Assembly: GCA_029379385.1 (NCBI GenBank)
Contig: CM055609.1
Span: forward strand, 8,928,001-8,992,000
DNA from: Quillaja saponaria
Lineage: Eukaryota > Streptophyta > Magnoliopsida > Fabales > Quillajaceae
Direction of reading: 5' to 3'
DNA length: 64,000 nucleotides
Part shown: positions 13,557 to 26,368 of the stretch, one piece after another
Numbering within the stretch: the first letter of the stretch is position 1
Layout: the number at the start of each line of letters is the position of its first letter
Translations under genes and position numbers: made by a program
The notes under the pieces: model-generated
Database searches by the model: none
Told to the model about the DNA's origin: nothing
The model's input: the letters and a program-made list of their open reading frames with translations, nothing else

Positions 13557-13720
13557 TTCAGCTCACAGGCAGTCTCTCACTAAGCCTAGGCCTTACATTG
13601 CCAAATCTTGAGGGGCTTTACTTGTACAACAATTCCCTCTCAGTGGACTTATTCCAAGCTCCATATCTAATGCAACCCAGTTCATTGACCTTGACTTGGC
13701 CATATTTCAAAAAGAGATTC
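13557..13720 (+). pseudogene. Orphan LRR exon-2 fragment fused to a receptor leader
   Basis: About 160 bases homologous to exon 2 of the receptors (equivalent to 15635-15790 in B2), including the words LTGSL, SLGLTLPNLEGLYLYNN and SISNAT, with a frameshift near 13640. It begins with CAGCTCACAGGCAGTCTCTC directly after a leader that normally precedes the start codon, and is followed by a second copy of promoter sequence. It is the scar of an unequal exchange or deletion. Confidence 0.75.
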
Positions 13721-14454
13721 CAATAAAAAGGACACTTGTCAAGTTCTGTTTTGTAAAGGGTAAAGAATATTTTTACAACTTTTGAAATTATCAAAACAAA
13801 TTATTATTTTTCAATTTTATAAAAATTATCAATAGTAAGAAAAAAAACTTTCTATTAAGTTCTTATGCAATTAAAAAAAATTGATACATAAAAATAATTA
13901 TTGTATCAATAATAATATCATGAGTAGTTAAATAAATAATTTATTAATTTTAAAATAATTAAAATAAATTTTAAGAGTTAATTAATATTATTTTAATATA
14001 TTGTAATTTCACCACAACACTCTTAACTCACTATTTTTGACATATTTGAAATTATTGGTTATCGCCCTCTTTGTCAGGCCATTAGTCATGTGCTATTGGT
14101 TGGAGTTGGGTTGGGACAAAGAGTAGTGGAGTTTTTATGAGTAGTCATGTTCAACTATTACATGATACATTGTATATATATCCTAAGCTCTTCTGCAAAG
14201 TCAACTTGCGGTACGTCCCCTCTTTAGATTAGATATAGAGAAGGAGATGACAAATGAGAGTTGGGCAGGGACAACGAGTAGTGGAGTTCTTATGAGTAGT
14301 CATGTTCAACTATTACAAGATACATAGCATATCTAAGGATCTTCTACAGAGTTAACTTGCCGTCCCCTCTCTAAATTTAAGCTTATAAATACAAGCTCGA
14401 AGTGTTATATCTTATGCCACAAATACCATTAAAACTTACTAATTTTCTCAAACC
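13721..14454 (+). promoter_or_regulatory. B2 promoter region with duplicated proximal block
   Basis: Upstream region of the intact gene. A block of roughly 120 bases around GAGTAGTGGAGTTTTTATGAG (at 14117) is repeated at 14276, giving two successive proximal-promoter blocks. A TATA box TATAAAT lies at 14384-14390, 65 bases before the ATG at 14455. The leader CTTATGCCACAAATACCATT is shared by most copies. It is the best candidate for a live promoter in the window, because the gene behind it is open. Confidence 0.65.
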
Positions 14455-17400
14455 ATGACGATGCAGTTCTTCCTTGTTCCTACTGTTATTTTTTTCCTGC
14501 TTCACTCTTCTATGGCTAGATTAGCTATAGCTACTGCAGTTCACGACATTAACACAGACCAATCTGTTCTTCTTACTCTCAAAGACCACATCACTCATGA
14601 CCCAAATAATACCATTGCACAAAATTGGTCTACGAGCACCTGTGTTTGTAATTGGATTGGCATTACTTGTGGAGTACGCCACCTTAGAGTTACTGTCTTG
14701 AATCTTTCTTATATGGGTCTTGTTGGGACAATCCCTCCTCATATAGGGAACTTATCCTTCCTAAATTATTTAAATCTTGCAAACAACAGTTTTCATGGTT
14801 CCTTGCCTAATGAATTGTCTCGTCTTCATCGTCTGGAAATATTCAGTGTCCGATTCAACAACTTTGCCAGAGAAATCCCTCAGTCCTTTTTTAACAACTT
14901 ATCTTCCCTGAAAAAAATTGCTTTCGGTTATAACCAGTTTTCAGGTTTCCTACCCTCTAACATCTTCAATATGCCTTCTCTACTAGTTATAGATTTTGGT
15001 TATAACCAATTCTCAGGCTCTATCCCTTCCACTATTGTGAACGTTTCATTACTAGAATACATTAATCTGAGTCACAATAATTTAACTGGTCAACTCCCCA
15101 AGAATATCTTCGATCACCTTCCTGAATTGAAAAAGCTTTATTTGTCTAACAACCAGTTCTATGGAGAAATTCCATCAAGCTTGTTCAATTGCAAGCAACT
15201 GCAACATCTATTTCTGGCTTATAATAATTTGACAGGAACAATACCGGTGGAAATTGGGAACTCATCCTTGCTTATGCGTATATATTTTGACTTTAATAAC
15301 TTACAAGGTATGATTTTATTCAGCCTGCAAAATCTTGAACTACTTCAAATGAATGAATTTATGCTTTTTAGCTGCACTGCAATAAGATTAATTACTTGAT
15401 AAATGAAATAAACTTAGTAGTTGGCATTTGAAAAAAAGGCCAAGAAATAATATAATTAGAGGAAGAAAACTAACCTTTACATGTTCATATATTTCAGGTA
15501 CAATACCAGGTGAGATTGGAAAGCTTTCTAATCTAGAAATTTTTGGTCTTCAGTTCAACAACCTGACAGGTGATATACCATCGACATTCTTTAATATCTC
15601 CACAATTGTAAAAATTTCGGCAACTTCAAATAAGCTCACAGGCAGTCTCCCACCAAGCCTAGGCCTTACACTGCCAAATCTTGAGGGGGTTTACTTGAAC
15701 AGCAATTCCCTCACTGGACCTATTCCAAGCTCTATATCCAATGCAACCAAGCTCACTCAAATTGAATTGGCTTCCAATTTATTTTCTGGCTATATTCCGA
15801 GCACACTTGGCGATTTAAGAAACCTTCAATGGCTGCACCTTAGTGAGAACAATTTGTCTTTTGAAACTTCTAATCATGCAATGAGGATACTTGTTTCTTT
15901 GGCAAACTGCAAATACTTGCAAAGAATAGATTTCTCTTCGAATCCATTGAATTTTGTCCTGCCAACCTCCATAGGGAACTTCTCCAGTTCTCTAAATTAT
16001 TTTGGACTTGAGAATTGCAACATCAAGGGTAGCATTCCGGAGGATATTGATAACTTAAGAGGGTTGAATTTCCTCAACCTAGCATCCAATTACATAACTG
16101 GAACCATTCCAGCTCAAATAGGAAATTTGAGAGGGCTACAAACTTTGTACCTTGACCACAATGAGTTACAAGGATACATTCCGCAAGAAATCTGTCAACT
16201 TAAGAGCCTCTGGAGCTTCTACTTAAGCAATAACAAGCTTACTGGACTGGTACCTACCTGCTTTGGGAACCTAACCTCTTTGAGGAAACTTTCATTAAGT
16301 TCTAACAGATTAAATTCTACGTTACCGTCTACATTGTGGGGCCTTCAAGATATATTATATCTAGACTTGTCTTCAAATAATTTAACAGGATCTCTCCCAC
16401 TCTTTATTAGTAATCTGAAGGTTGTGATAGAGTTGAACTTAACAGATAATCAATTATCAGGTCACATCCCAAGTGGTATAGGTAGTCTTCAAAATTTAGT
16501 TAACCTCTCATTGGCAAGAAATGGATTCGAAGGACCTATCCCTCGATCTTTTGTTGGCTTGGTAAGCTTGGAATCTCTTGACTTATCTGAAAATAATCTT
16601 TCTGGTGTTATACCAAAATCTTTGGAGGCACTTATATATCTTAAACGACTCAATGTGTCCTTCAACAAGTTAGAAGGAGAAATTCCAGATGGTGGATCTT
16701 TTAAGAACTTCACTGGAGATTCATTCATGAAGAATAAGGCGCTATGCGGTGCATCACGCTTTCAAGTCCCTCCATGTAGAGCTGAAGCATTTGGTAAACC
16801 AAGGAAAACTACCAATTTTTGGTTGAAATACATTTTACCTGCAGTATTAGCAACATTCGCCACAATACTTATACTGGTAGTCACATATGTCCTTGTAAAA
16901 CAGAAGAAAGGGAAAAGTAAACTAGCCACTGAAGAAGACATTCCATCGCTAGCAACATGGAGAAGACTTTCGTACCATGAACTCAATCAAGCCACAAATG
17001 GGTTCTCTGAAATCAACTTACTAGGTGAAGGTAGTTTTGGCAAGGTATATAAAGGAACACTTGCAGATGGGGCGGAAGTCGCGATAAAAGTCTTCAATTT
17101 GCAACCGGAGGAAGCATTTAAGAGTTTTGATAGCGAATGTGGAGTCTTATGTAATATCCGCCATCGAAATCTTGTCAAAATAATCAGCAGTTGCAGCAAC
17201 TTTGACTTCAAAGCATTGGTGTTGAGCTACATGCCTAATGGAAATTTGGAGAAGTGGTTGTACTCTCACAATTATTGTTTGAGCATCCTCCAGCGATTAA
17301 GCATAATGATAGATGTTGCAGCAGCATTGGATTATCTACATGACCATTCAACACCTATTGTACATTGTGATTTGAAACCTGGAAATATACTTTTAGATGA

Positions 17401-17953
17401 AGAGATGGTAGCACATGTGACTGACTTTGGAATTGCAAAGCTCTTAGGTGAAGGTGATACCATTACAAAAACCATGACCCTAGCTACTATAGGGTATATG
17501 GCCCCAGGTGATGTAATTTCTAATTCATTTTTGAAATTCAGGTTCAATTTCTCATAAATAATGTTAAAGCACAAGTTTGTTATCTTTTACGCAGAGTATG
17601 GTTTGGAAGGAATTGTTTCTAGGCGTGCTGATGTTTATAGTTATGGTATTTTACTCATGGAAACATTCACTAGACATAAGCCCACAGATGAAATGTTTCT
17701 TGGAGAACTAAGCTTGAAGCAATGGGTGCAAAGGTCATTTCCTCATGCAATACTTCAGATTGTTGATGGAAATTTGTTAATGGATGATGAAGAAGATTTT
17801 GATATTAAGAAAGATTGTTTGTCGTCTATTGTTGGATTAGCTTTGGACTGTTCAGAAGATGCCCCAGATGAAAGGACAAACATGAAAGCTGTCTTGGTTG
17901 CCCTGAACAAAATGAAAAAGAAATTTCTGAATGAAGTTGTAAGAAATTTATGA
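14455..17953 (+). CDS. Intact LRR-XII receptor-like serine/threonine kinase (copy B2)
   Basis: A plasma-membrane immune-type receptor kinase, built like FLS2, EFR and Xa21. Exons are 14455-15307, 15498-17507 and 17595-17953, with GT-AG introns of 190 and 87 bp, both phase 1. They sum to 3222 nt and 1073 residues with no stop. Residues 1-24 form a signal peptide. An LRR N-cap (DQSVLLTLK, CNWIGITC) spans about 35-72, and about 25 LRRs run 75-690, the ninth split by intron 1. The membrane helix is 729-751. In the kinase, the glycine loop GEGSFG begins at 794, lysine AIK is 815, catalytic loop HCDLKP 907-912, DFG 927-929, and APE is built across intron 2. Cysteine before the catalytic aspartate makes it non-RD, typical of this subfamily. 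Its kinase words (NYCLSIL) and 3' end group it with type B. The ligand is unknown. It is the only unbroken copy. Confidence 0.93.
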
Positions 17954-18589
17954 AAGATGTCCAACACCCCATGGTATATATGTTAGCTCCGAATTTATTC
18001 CTCTAATTTTATAAAAGATGTCCATCACCCCATAGTTTATTTATTTTTGAAAAAAAATAGGATTATCATTAAAGGGTAGGAAAACAGCGGGCGGCTCTAC
18101 AGAAGAGCTCTGAGCCAACTCTGCAACAAGAAGAACTACCTTGTGACACAAGGTAGGGTCTTTGAGGGCTTTTTATGTCACCTGATGGGCAACACAATTA
18201 CAGTTTCAAAAAACAAAAAAAAAAGGAACACTGAAAACAAAAAATAATTTTCACCCCTAAAGTAAACGAAACTATGTTCAGTATCCTTCTAAACCCTTAA
18301 TTCAAAAAAATAACTTTAATATAAATAAATCGATGTATATAAATCATTTATATTGTTGATGAGGTTTTAGTTCTAATGGATTAGACGGGGGTGGTTGGGA
18401 ACCAAATGGTCTCGGGTTCACATCTCATCATCAACTAATGTGTAGTAATTATTTTTTCCTTAATTGTGAGTTATTTCTCTGCCTAAGTTTGGTTCACGTT
18501 ACAATATGGATGAATTAGAAACCTCCCACTGTCAAAGACATGACTTAATGTTTCTTTTGCTAATGTTTTTTTTCCTAAAACAAAAATAT
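17954..18589. repeat. B2 downstream flank and left part of host repeat R1
   Basis: The first ~60 bases keep the type-B relic AAAGATGTCCAACACCCCA. From about 18062 a repeat begins that recurs at 27225-28085 and, in part, at 43305-43920. Landmarks are GGCTCTACAGA, GGTAGGGTCTTTGAGGGC, GTTGATGAGGTTTTAG and TTCACATCTCATCATC. No coding frame is evident. The repeat is cut at 18589 by a solo LTR and continues at 24308. Confidence 0.7.
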
Positions 18590-21500
18590 TGTCAAACTCC
18601 CAAATAGATGTACGACTAGCCGGAGAAATAAGTGTTTATATCCCCGTAATCCTGAATATTCAAGCAATGTATCTCACAACTTATAAACATATTATAGTCA
18701 AGACTACTACAAAATTAATGAAAATACTGGTAGGGGTTTCCCATTATGTGGAACATACCCATAATATATACAAACAACCTGTTTACAACAACTACAATAA
18801 ATGATAATATCAAAATATACAGAGGAGCTCCGCTCCTAACAAAACATGTAATCACCATGATGAATTTGATACATGTCTAACATTAATGCACAACACCTAA
18901 AGCGACTGCAAGTATTGTTCTATACGCTCTAAGTGTGCTATCTCCAAAATATACCTTGCCGCAGCAGAGTCGGCAGGTAGCAAATGTTTGTCAGGACCAA
19001 TAGTAGTTTCTTGGAGACTAAAAACAATCACAAAGGAAAGAGTGAGTCACAAGAATTCGGTAAGCAAATCATGTACCCTAAGGGTACCATCATCACACAA
19101 CACATGTATCATACCATATATTCAAAATAAAGTATTTACATATGTACATAATTACAGTTTTCATATGACCACAATTTGCATAATTCACGAATGTCAACAT
19201 ATCACTCAAATCGTTCAAACACCCACCTAATTTACAAACAATTGTACAAACAAAGGGCCAACGAGTAACTCAGCCCCGCACAATAATATCTCTCCTACCG
19301 GGCATTTACGCGCCCCCACAACAAAGTAATTCTCCGCACACAATCCATCCCACCGAGGCTGAGCACTCAATTTGTTTTTAAAATAATTATCAGAATCAGA
19401 ACAACTCATATCAAACATCAAATTCAATTATCCTAGGTGCAGCTGGACTTTAATTTTGAAAATGAAAACCATTTTAAAAAAAAATTTCACGTTGTTGGCC
19501 CTTATCAATCACATTCAATATCAAATGCATATCATTCAATGAAATCACTGAAATAAATTATTTACTTATTTATCATCATAAGGTATCAAATCACTTATAC
19601 ATATAATTGCACACAATAATCTGGTAATCGTAATGTCACACCCCTTACAGAGACATGACTGGCCAAAGGGTTGGATAACCAAACCTCCGTAACCCTGAAT
19701 TCAAATCAAAGTAATAACCACGACTCTTGACCCAACAAAAAATTAAATAAAGGTAATTTTTATAAAATAAAAATTTGCAGTAAAAGTTTATTTTTTTGAA
19801 CCAATTAGCAACTTACTGCAAAATTATATAACATGTTTCAAAATACCACAAATAAGTTTTTTCTAATTTCATACAATAACATGAGGACAGATGTCTAGCC
19901 TATTACATCATGCCAAATTTAACATTCCACCACTTAAGTGTGACTGCAAACTTTCATCCTTAACTTCAAGTATGAGATCCTGAAAAATACATTGCCTGTA
20001 CTTTGTCGGCAGGTCATAAACTCGGCGACACCATATATTGAACTCCTGAAAAAAATATTATCCACAAAAGGGATGAGTCTTACGGACTCCGTGAGTGGAA
20101 AATCGTACCCAAAGGGTACTAGTATCACTCAGCACAAACGTATAACATATATATTAACCTCATATAATATTGTTCATATCATAACTCACGTTACACGTAT
20201 ACATGATAATCATCATAAAGTCACAATTTACATAATCCACGCTATCACAAATCAATCAGATAAACAATATCAAACAAAGCAACCAAAGGGCCAATGAGTG
20301 ACCCTGCCCCGCACAACAGTATCACCCCCCTACCGGGCATTTACGCGCCCGCACAACAAATTAATCTCCGTACACAATCCATCCACCGGGGCTGAGCACT
20401 CAATTTAAAAAAATATTCATCAGAATCAGGATTTCTCGTGCTTTTAAATCAGGGTATCCTAGGTGCACCTGGATCTTAATTTCAGAGATGAAAATCATTT
20501 TTCAGAAAATGTTCACGAGTTGGCCCTTATCAAACACAATCAATGTCAATCACAGTAACCAATATCAAGCAAACATTATTCAAGCAAATTACTGAATACT
20601 CCACTAGCTTACTTTCCATATATCACACATATTCAAATAAATATATAATCACACATATTCATCTAGCCCCTAAATGCAGCAATTAACCACTCACCGTATT
20701 ATGAATTACATTCCTCGCTCAATCCTCGAATTCACGTGTCTCATCCGGTCCACTTTAAATCCGGAACTGAAATTCATAATTTCAAATAATATTTAGTTCA
20801 TAAACATTATTGTTATACTCTTTTACTTACTAACTTATATCTCAACTTATATAGGTTTAGTCATGAAAGTTTTCCTTTAAACTATTACATGTCAATTAAT
20901 ATGGATTAGACTTTAAGTGATAAGGTTATCAATGAAAAGGACTTTTAAATATCTTGACAAAGCATATAATAGGAGAAACCATTAGAAAAGAATAGAAAGC
21001 ATTTAGTGTGTTAAAAATGTTAAAGTTGTCCAAACTTGAGGTTTGGACCAATGTCCACTTTAACGATCATATTTTTCTTCATAAAACTCCGAATTCAGTT
21101 TCGTAAAATTTATAAAATACTAGACATATGTAGCTTTATAATGGTATATCATTTGTAATTTTTGTATTTGTATATCAAAACAGTTTATTGTTTGAAATTG
21201 CATCAAATTATGTAACACGCAGGATTTTTGACAGCTTTGACTTTATCTTAGTTAATTGAACATAACTTTCTTTAGTAAAAACGAAATCCAATTCTGTTTG
21301 TTGGGTTGACTAATAGACAAGTATATCTATATTTATTATTTAGAAACTTTTTCTAAAATCTGTCACGAACCCACTCAATTTCTTACATGAACCAAGAACA
21401 GGACACTACGAACCCTGCCTGTCCTAGCCAGAGTTTAACAGCTATAACTCATAACATAATTGGAACCAAGCTACAAAATTTTACAGACAACATTTCAAGA

Positions 21501-24307
21501 CTATAAGCTACATTTTATCTTTTGAACTTTAATTTAATTCTGCCCCGAAGCTGCTCAAAATACCTAATTTCTGTTACCAACGAAATCTGTCCCCTGCTCC
21601 CTTCAAAACCAATTAACTCTCCTTGTTCATATCATTACTCACATCCAACATTAATCTATCAACATTGCTTATATTCCCATTAAACTTCTTATTCATAATC
21701 TCATCCATTCTTAAATCTAAGTCATTAAACTATCACTAATCTTAAAATAATTGAAATGTTAAGTTAAGAAACTACCATATTGTCAAGAGAAGTTGCTGCC
21801 CTTTGCAACACTCCCATGGATTGAACCAAGAGAGAAAGCAAGTACTGCTCTCCTTCATTCCTCCATGGGTGAACCAAAACAGAGCATCACCTCCCTGCTC
21901 TGTTGTTGCCTCTTCTGTCAGCACCTCCACAGCAACCGGTATTCCTCTAGGCTGACAACAACGCCCAACCTCATCCCTCACAACCACCTTCCCACGGTCA
22001 CACTAGGCTACTACACTCCAAACATCAACTCCTGTTACAACCCCACACAAAACAGCCCCAAAGTTACGCCTCCAAAGGATAGGTCAATTTGTGATTCAAA
22101 ACTAAGGAAGTCAAGATGGCCACAAGGAGGAAAAGAAAGGGGTTTTGGTTGCAAGGGAAGATGATATCCATGGCCGAGCTTCACACTCTTCACGAGGAAA
22201 GGCAACAATTTCGGACAAGCAAGAGAAGGAGGCAAAATAGAAGACTCTAGAATAGCCAAGAATGGGAGGAGAAGAAATCGTACAAAAATGGAGAAGGAAA
22301 CGTGAAAGAAAGAAAAGAAATAGGAAAGTAAAGTCAAGGTCAAGGTCAAGTCAATAAACAAAAAACATGGTGTGTATATAAATATATATATTTTATTTAT
22401 TTTATTTTTATTTTTAACACCCTTATTATACTTATTAATAAAAGTTTTACAAGTAAATTTTTAAGTTAAAAGTTTACCAATAATGTGGTAGAAATTAATT
22501 CTTTTATTATACACATGTTGATATGTACGTACAAGTATACAATTTTATTTAAGTAATGATATAAGTAAATTTTCACATTGTAACCAGATGTATACAAACA
22601 TTTTAAAATATATTTTAATATATCAAATTATAACTTATTTTAATATATAACTCAACGTGGCGACATCGAGTTATAACACGTAAAGCTCATTAGTTTACTC
22701 ACAACTTTAAGGATGAGTTTTGTCATTCTACTTTTTCTGTGACGGGGTCGGAATATCTTCAACATGATCCAGAGCTGAAAATCATCAATTTGTATGTTAT
22801 TTACAATAATCATTATAAGATTAATTCCTTGATTCATTAACCCTATATATATAAATGTACTATTTAAAAACTAATTTATTTTGAACATTTACTTAATAAT
22901 TTAACCTTTAAAATTTAGAATAAGATTAATCACTTCAAATTATTTATAAATACTAATTCTTTGATTCCAACTTGACTGGTATTCCATAATTCCTAACCAA
23001 TTACAAATTTCACCTTCTTAATTAGATTAGAAAGAGACTCCCACAATTCACCTAACTTAGAAATTAAAACCATTAATATTAAAATGGCTAATTTAACTAA
23101 ATTAAGGGTCAATAGTGATAAAATTTATGCACTTGTTTCTTTTGCTATATTGCACCTTAACGTCCAACTTTTAGCTCTTAAATCAACTCTTCTAATACTT
23201 GAATTAAGAATTGATTTAAACTCCTTAAACTTCATATTAGATATGGCAGCATATTTGCTGCCTTGATTCAGGCTGCCGTTGGATGGCATGAAAGAAAGCC
23301 AAGAAACTGTTATGGTATAGGTCAAAAGGTGGCTGGTTCTGCTATTCACCTTCATGGATTCAACACCCAACAAATAGAATTCCCTAGCAGTCCTCTGTTT
23401 CATCACTTACAGCCTCCTACCCGTTCCACTTACACCTTTTGTCCAACTCACACACACCATTTTAGCTCTCGCGGGTAAGAAAAATTCTTCACCCTCATGG
23501 CTGGAATTTCCAGCCTAACATCAGCTCATAAAGTTTCCAAACCAAGGCAGCCACCAACATCCAATTAAGGAGACTACACCCAACAAGGAAAAACATCCAC
23601 GGTCAAGAGAAAAAGAGAGGGAGAAGTCCTTTACCTTGAACTTAATTTAAACAACATGAAAGTTAGGAATTCTTAGGCTAAAAAAAACAGGAGATATGGC
23701 TGGTTTTTCCCCAAGTGTAGGGAGCAGGGGATTCGGCAAAACAAGTGAAAGAATGGAATGGTGCTTCCAGCTGATTTGAAATTCAGCTCCTAACCTCCCT
23801 CAATCTCCACTCCCACGGCCTACTAGAAAGGAGAACCAAGAAATTCACTCAAGGCCTGAACTTATATGGCAAAGGCAAAAGATTCACGGCGCCCTTCATC
23901 TCTAACAATTCCAATAATCAAAAGAAATGGCAGAAGGAAAAAAGCATAGGTCGGTTTACCACCAATATAACAGCAAACAAAAGAAAAAGGTGAAAAGAAG
24001 GCTTAATAAAATAATAGAGGAAAAATCACGTGCCACAAGTTTTTATTAGATATTTATATACTTATATATATATACAATTTGTCATTTTATAATTGTATCA
24101 TAGTTATTAATTTCTCAGTTGACATACTCTAAATGAATTAAACCCTACTTCAATTTATCACATAACCGCAATATATATATATATATATTCTATATCTACT
24201 TCAACGCTCATTCATTTAAATGTTTAAATTTTAAATTATTTCATATTTACCTAATGACATAGGTTACATACATATTTTAATATGCATGTTGGTTTCAGGT
24301 TATTACA
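18590..24307 (-). mobile_element. Old solo LTR (about 2.67 kb), split by a nested LTR
   Basis: The element begins TGTCAAACTCCC and ends GGTTATTACA, that is TG...CA, and is flanked on both sides by AATAT (18585-18589 and 24308-24312), a perfect 5-bp target-site duplication. Its landmarks match the LTR at 19634-22678 and, inverted, those at 25165-26368 and 28439-32141: CCGTAATCCTGAAT, a GGGTACC-type word near 19080, TACCGGGCATTTACGCGCCC near 19297 and CCTAGGTGCA near 19430. Subtracting the nested element and its extra TSD leaves about 2668 bp. No reverse transcriptase, integrase or gag frame is present, so this is a solo LTR. The long LTR suggests a Gypsy-type element, which is inference. Confidence 0.8.
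19634..22678 (-). mobile_element. Nested solo LTR, 3,045 bp
   Basis: Begins TGTCACACCCC and ends CGAGTTATAACA, flanked by CGTAA at 19629-19633 and again at 22679-22683, a perfect 5-bp TSD. It shares the landmark words of the older LTR around it (CGTAACCCTGAATTCAA near 19690, CTACCGGGCATTTACGCGCCC near 20331, CTAGGTGCACCTGG near 20459), so a relative landed in the older element. The open frames inside it, such as the one around 21793-22361, show no protein family. It is oriented opposite to the LTR at 28439-32141. Confidence 0.85.
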
Positions 24308-24770
24308 AATATAAACTTAAAAGTTAATAAATAAACAATGAAGACTAATTTTTATTATAGTTTAGTTTCGATTTAAGTCCCAATTGGTATTATACTTTAT
24401 ATTTTAAAGTTAGCTAAATCGGCATTGACGGAAAACTTAGTTATATTTTTTTCGTATCATATATAATTTCTTAAAAAAGAAATACGATGTATAGTTTAAA
24501 TGGTTTTAAGATAAAAACAACTTAATATCTTATACTTTGAGAGAAAAAACTATTTTTTTAAAAATAACTTAACTAAAACAAATTGTAGAAAGTTAAAAAA
24601 AGAAAGAAAGATAAATTATACTTTTCATTATTAAAATTTATACTAAAATTCACTTTAATTCTTATAAATTAAAAAATTAAAAACTCTTAGTTTTAAAATC
24701 AAACTAATATGATCTCTATAATAATTTTTTAAAAAAATTAATTTGACAAAAAATAACGGGTACCAACATT
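24308..24770. repeat. Right part of host repeat R1
   Basis: Continues repeat R1 after the LTR insertion. The words ATAAACTTAAAAGTTAATAAATA, GGTATTATACTTTATATTTT and ATCATATATAATTTCTTAAAAAAGAAATA match 27770-28000 in the uninterrupted repeat R2. AT-rich, with no gene. Confidence 0.7.
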
Positions 24771-24779
24771 ACCTTAAGT

Positions 24780-25160
24780 TTACCTTGTCTTCCCAAAATT
24801 TCTAGCCACTAACCCACAATGCAATATGTAAAGGCTAAGGTCTCCGTCAAGGTCAAGAATTTATTGAAACCGCGTATGGAAGTGTGTGGGTGAGAGAAAG
24901 AGATGACAATTGAGGGTTGGGTTGGGCAAACAGTAGTGGAGTTTTTATGAGTAGTCATGTTCAAGTAATTTTTTTTTTTTTTTTTTCTGGCTTCAGTCTT
25001 CTTACTCTTAAAGACCACTTCACTCATGACCCAAATAATACCATTACACAAAATTGGTCAATGAGCACCTCTGTTTGCAATTGGGTTAGCATTACTTGTC
25101 GCATATGCCACCTTCGTGAATTTTTCTTATATATATATGGGTCTGGTTGGGTCAAATGGA
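24780..25160 (+). pseudogene. Receptor promoter and LRR N-cap fragment
   Basis: A degenerate receptor promoter block (24800-24965, with AGTAGTGGAGTTTTTATGAG at 24931) runs through a poly-T tract at about 24968-24985 into exon-1 sequence at about 24990-25160. One frame there reads SLLTLKDHFTHDPNNTITQN and then CNWVSITCRICHLR, the LRR N-cap of the receptor family. The signal peptide is missing and sequence after the N-cap is replaced by LTR material. This ninth receptor trace sits inside the transposon block. Confidence 0.8.
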
Positions 25161-25164
25161 AGTT

Positions 25165-26368
25165 TATATATATAGATTTTTGGTAATTAAAGGTTTATAA
25201 CTTATCAAATTTACAAAATAAATTATACTTGAAAATGTAATTTTAGTTCCGGAATGTATCATGATTAAACGACACATTTGTACCCAAGAAGGAGCGACGA
25301 GCAAAATCTATAACTTTGTGAGTGAAAGATGTTACCTTTTGGTTACTAGTTGTGTTTTGTAATATTTGTATATATATATTTTTATAATTTTTGAATGAAG
25401 GTTGTGATACTTTGATTTGTGTTATGTGATAAGAATATATCTTGGAATTTTTGCTAGTTAGTGTGCATGAATTGGTGTGGGTGCTTGTATGTGGTTGATA
25501 GGACCAATAATTTTATTTTTCTATGCGAGTTAGAATTTGAGTGCACCTATAATATATTTGATTTGATTATTTATTTGAATATATATATTCGAATAACTCA
25601 GTCCCGGGGAGGTTATGTGAGAAGTTTATATATATTTGGTGTCCGAGAGCAAAAGGCCTCGAGGAGGACATGTTTATGTTGTGCAGGTGCTAAATTACTT
25701 TGATTATTAGCCCTTTTGGATGTTTTGCTTGATTTGCTTGAATATAATCTTTTGCGAGTTGTTAGTTTTAGTTTTGAATTTTATGTATATGCACATGTGA
25801 AATTAACTTGCATTGTAAGTTGTGCTAGTGTGGAACAATTAAGCTTACGTCTCATAATAATATGTTGTTTGATGCTAGTACCCTTTGGGTACGTTTTTCA
25901 CCCAATGAGTCTTTATGACTCACACTTCTTTTATTTATATATTTTTAAGCACTAGGTTCTCACTAAGCTTCTCCAACCGAAACTTGACCTACCGATATTT
26001 GCTGCGGTAAGGTATTCACTTGTGGGAGTTATGTTTAATTGATTTTTCTTATGTATGGATGGAAGCAGAGCTCATTGTTGCCATTATGCTGCTGCTGTTG
26101 TTGTATATAAGAAGAATATATATTGATTGTTTTTTTGGACATGTTCCACTTTACGGTGAACCTCTATAGATTTTTATTTTTTATTTTTTTTAAATTCTAG
26201 TCCTTTTAGTAAACTTATGTATATGTATAGTAGTATTTTTACAAGGCTTTCTTTTAACTTTTGATTTTTAGTTTATGGTTGTATACATTTCTTTTGAATT
26301 TGAGGTCAGGGTTACAGATGTTTAATTATCCATTCTTTTAGCCAGTCATGTCTTTGCGGGATGTGACA
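25165..26368 (+). mobile_element. 5'-truncated LTR of the same family
   Basis: Matches the 3' two-fifths of the LTR at 28439-32141: GATGCTAGTACCCTTTGGGT near 25871, ACTCA-type words, GACATGTTCCACTTTACGGTGAA near 26137, GAGGTCAGGGTTACAG near 26302 and an end at GGGATGTGACA (26368). The other end fades at about 25165, directly against the receptor fragment, with no TG terminus, so it is truncated rather than a complete solo LTR. Confidence 0.7.

Noticed and set aside
1012..17574. Minus-strand open frames of 60-110 codons opposite the receptor exons
   Set aside because: They recur at the same offset in each paralogue and mirror the LRR or kinase codons. They are shadows of the + strand coding sequence.
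21772..22361. Open frames of 71-123 codons on both strands
   Set aside because: They lie inside the 19634-22678 solo LTR, show low-complexity composition and no family pattern, and have no counterpart in the sister LTRs.
23084..23478. Frames that could suggest a small gene
   Set aside because: The region is part of the older solo LTR; both strands are open by chance and the sister LTR does not preserve the frames.
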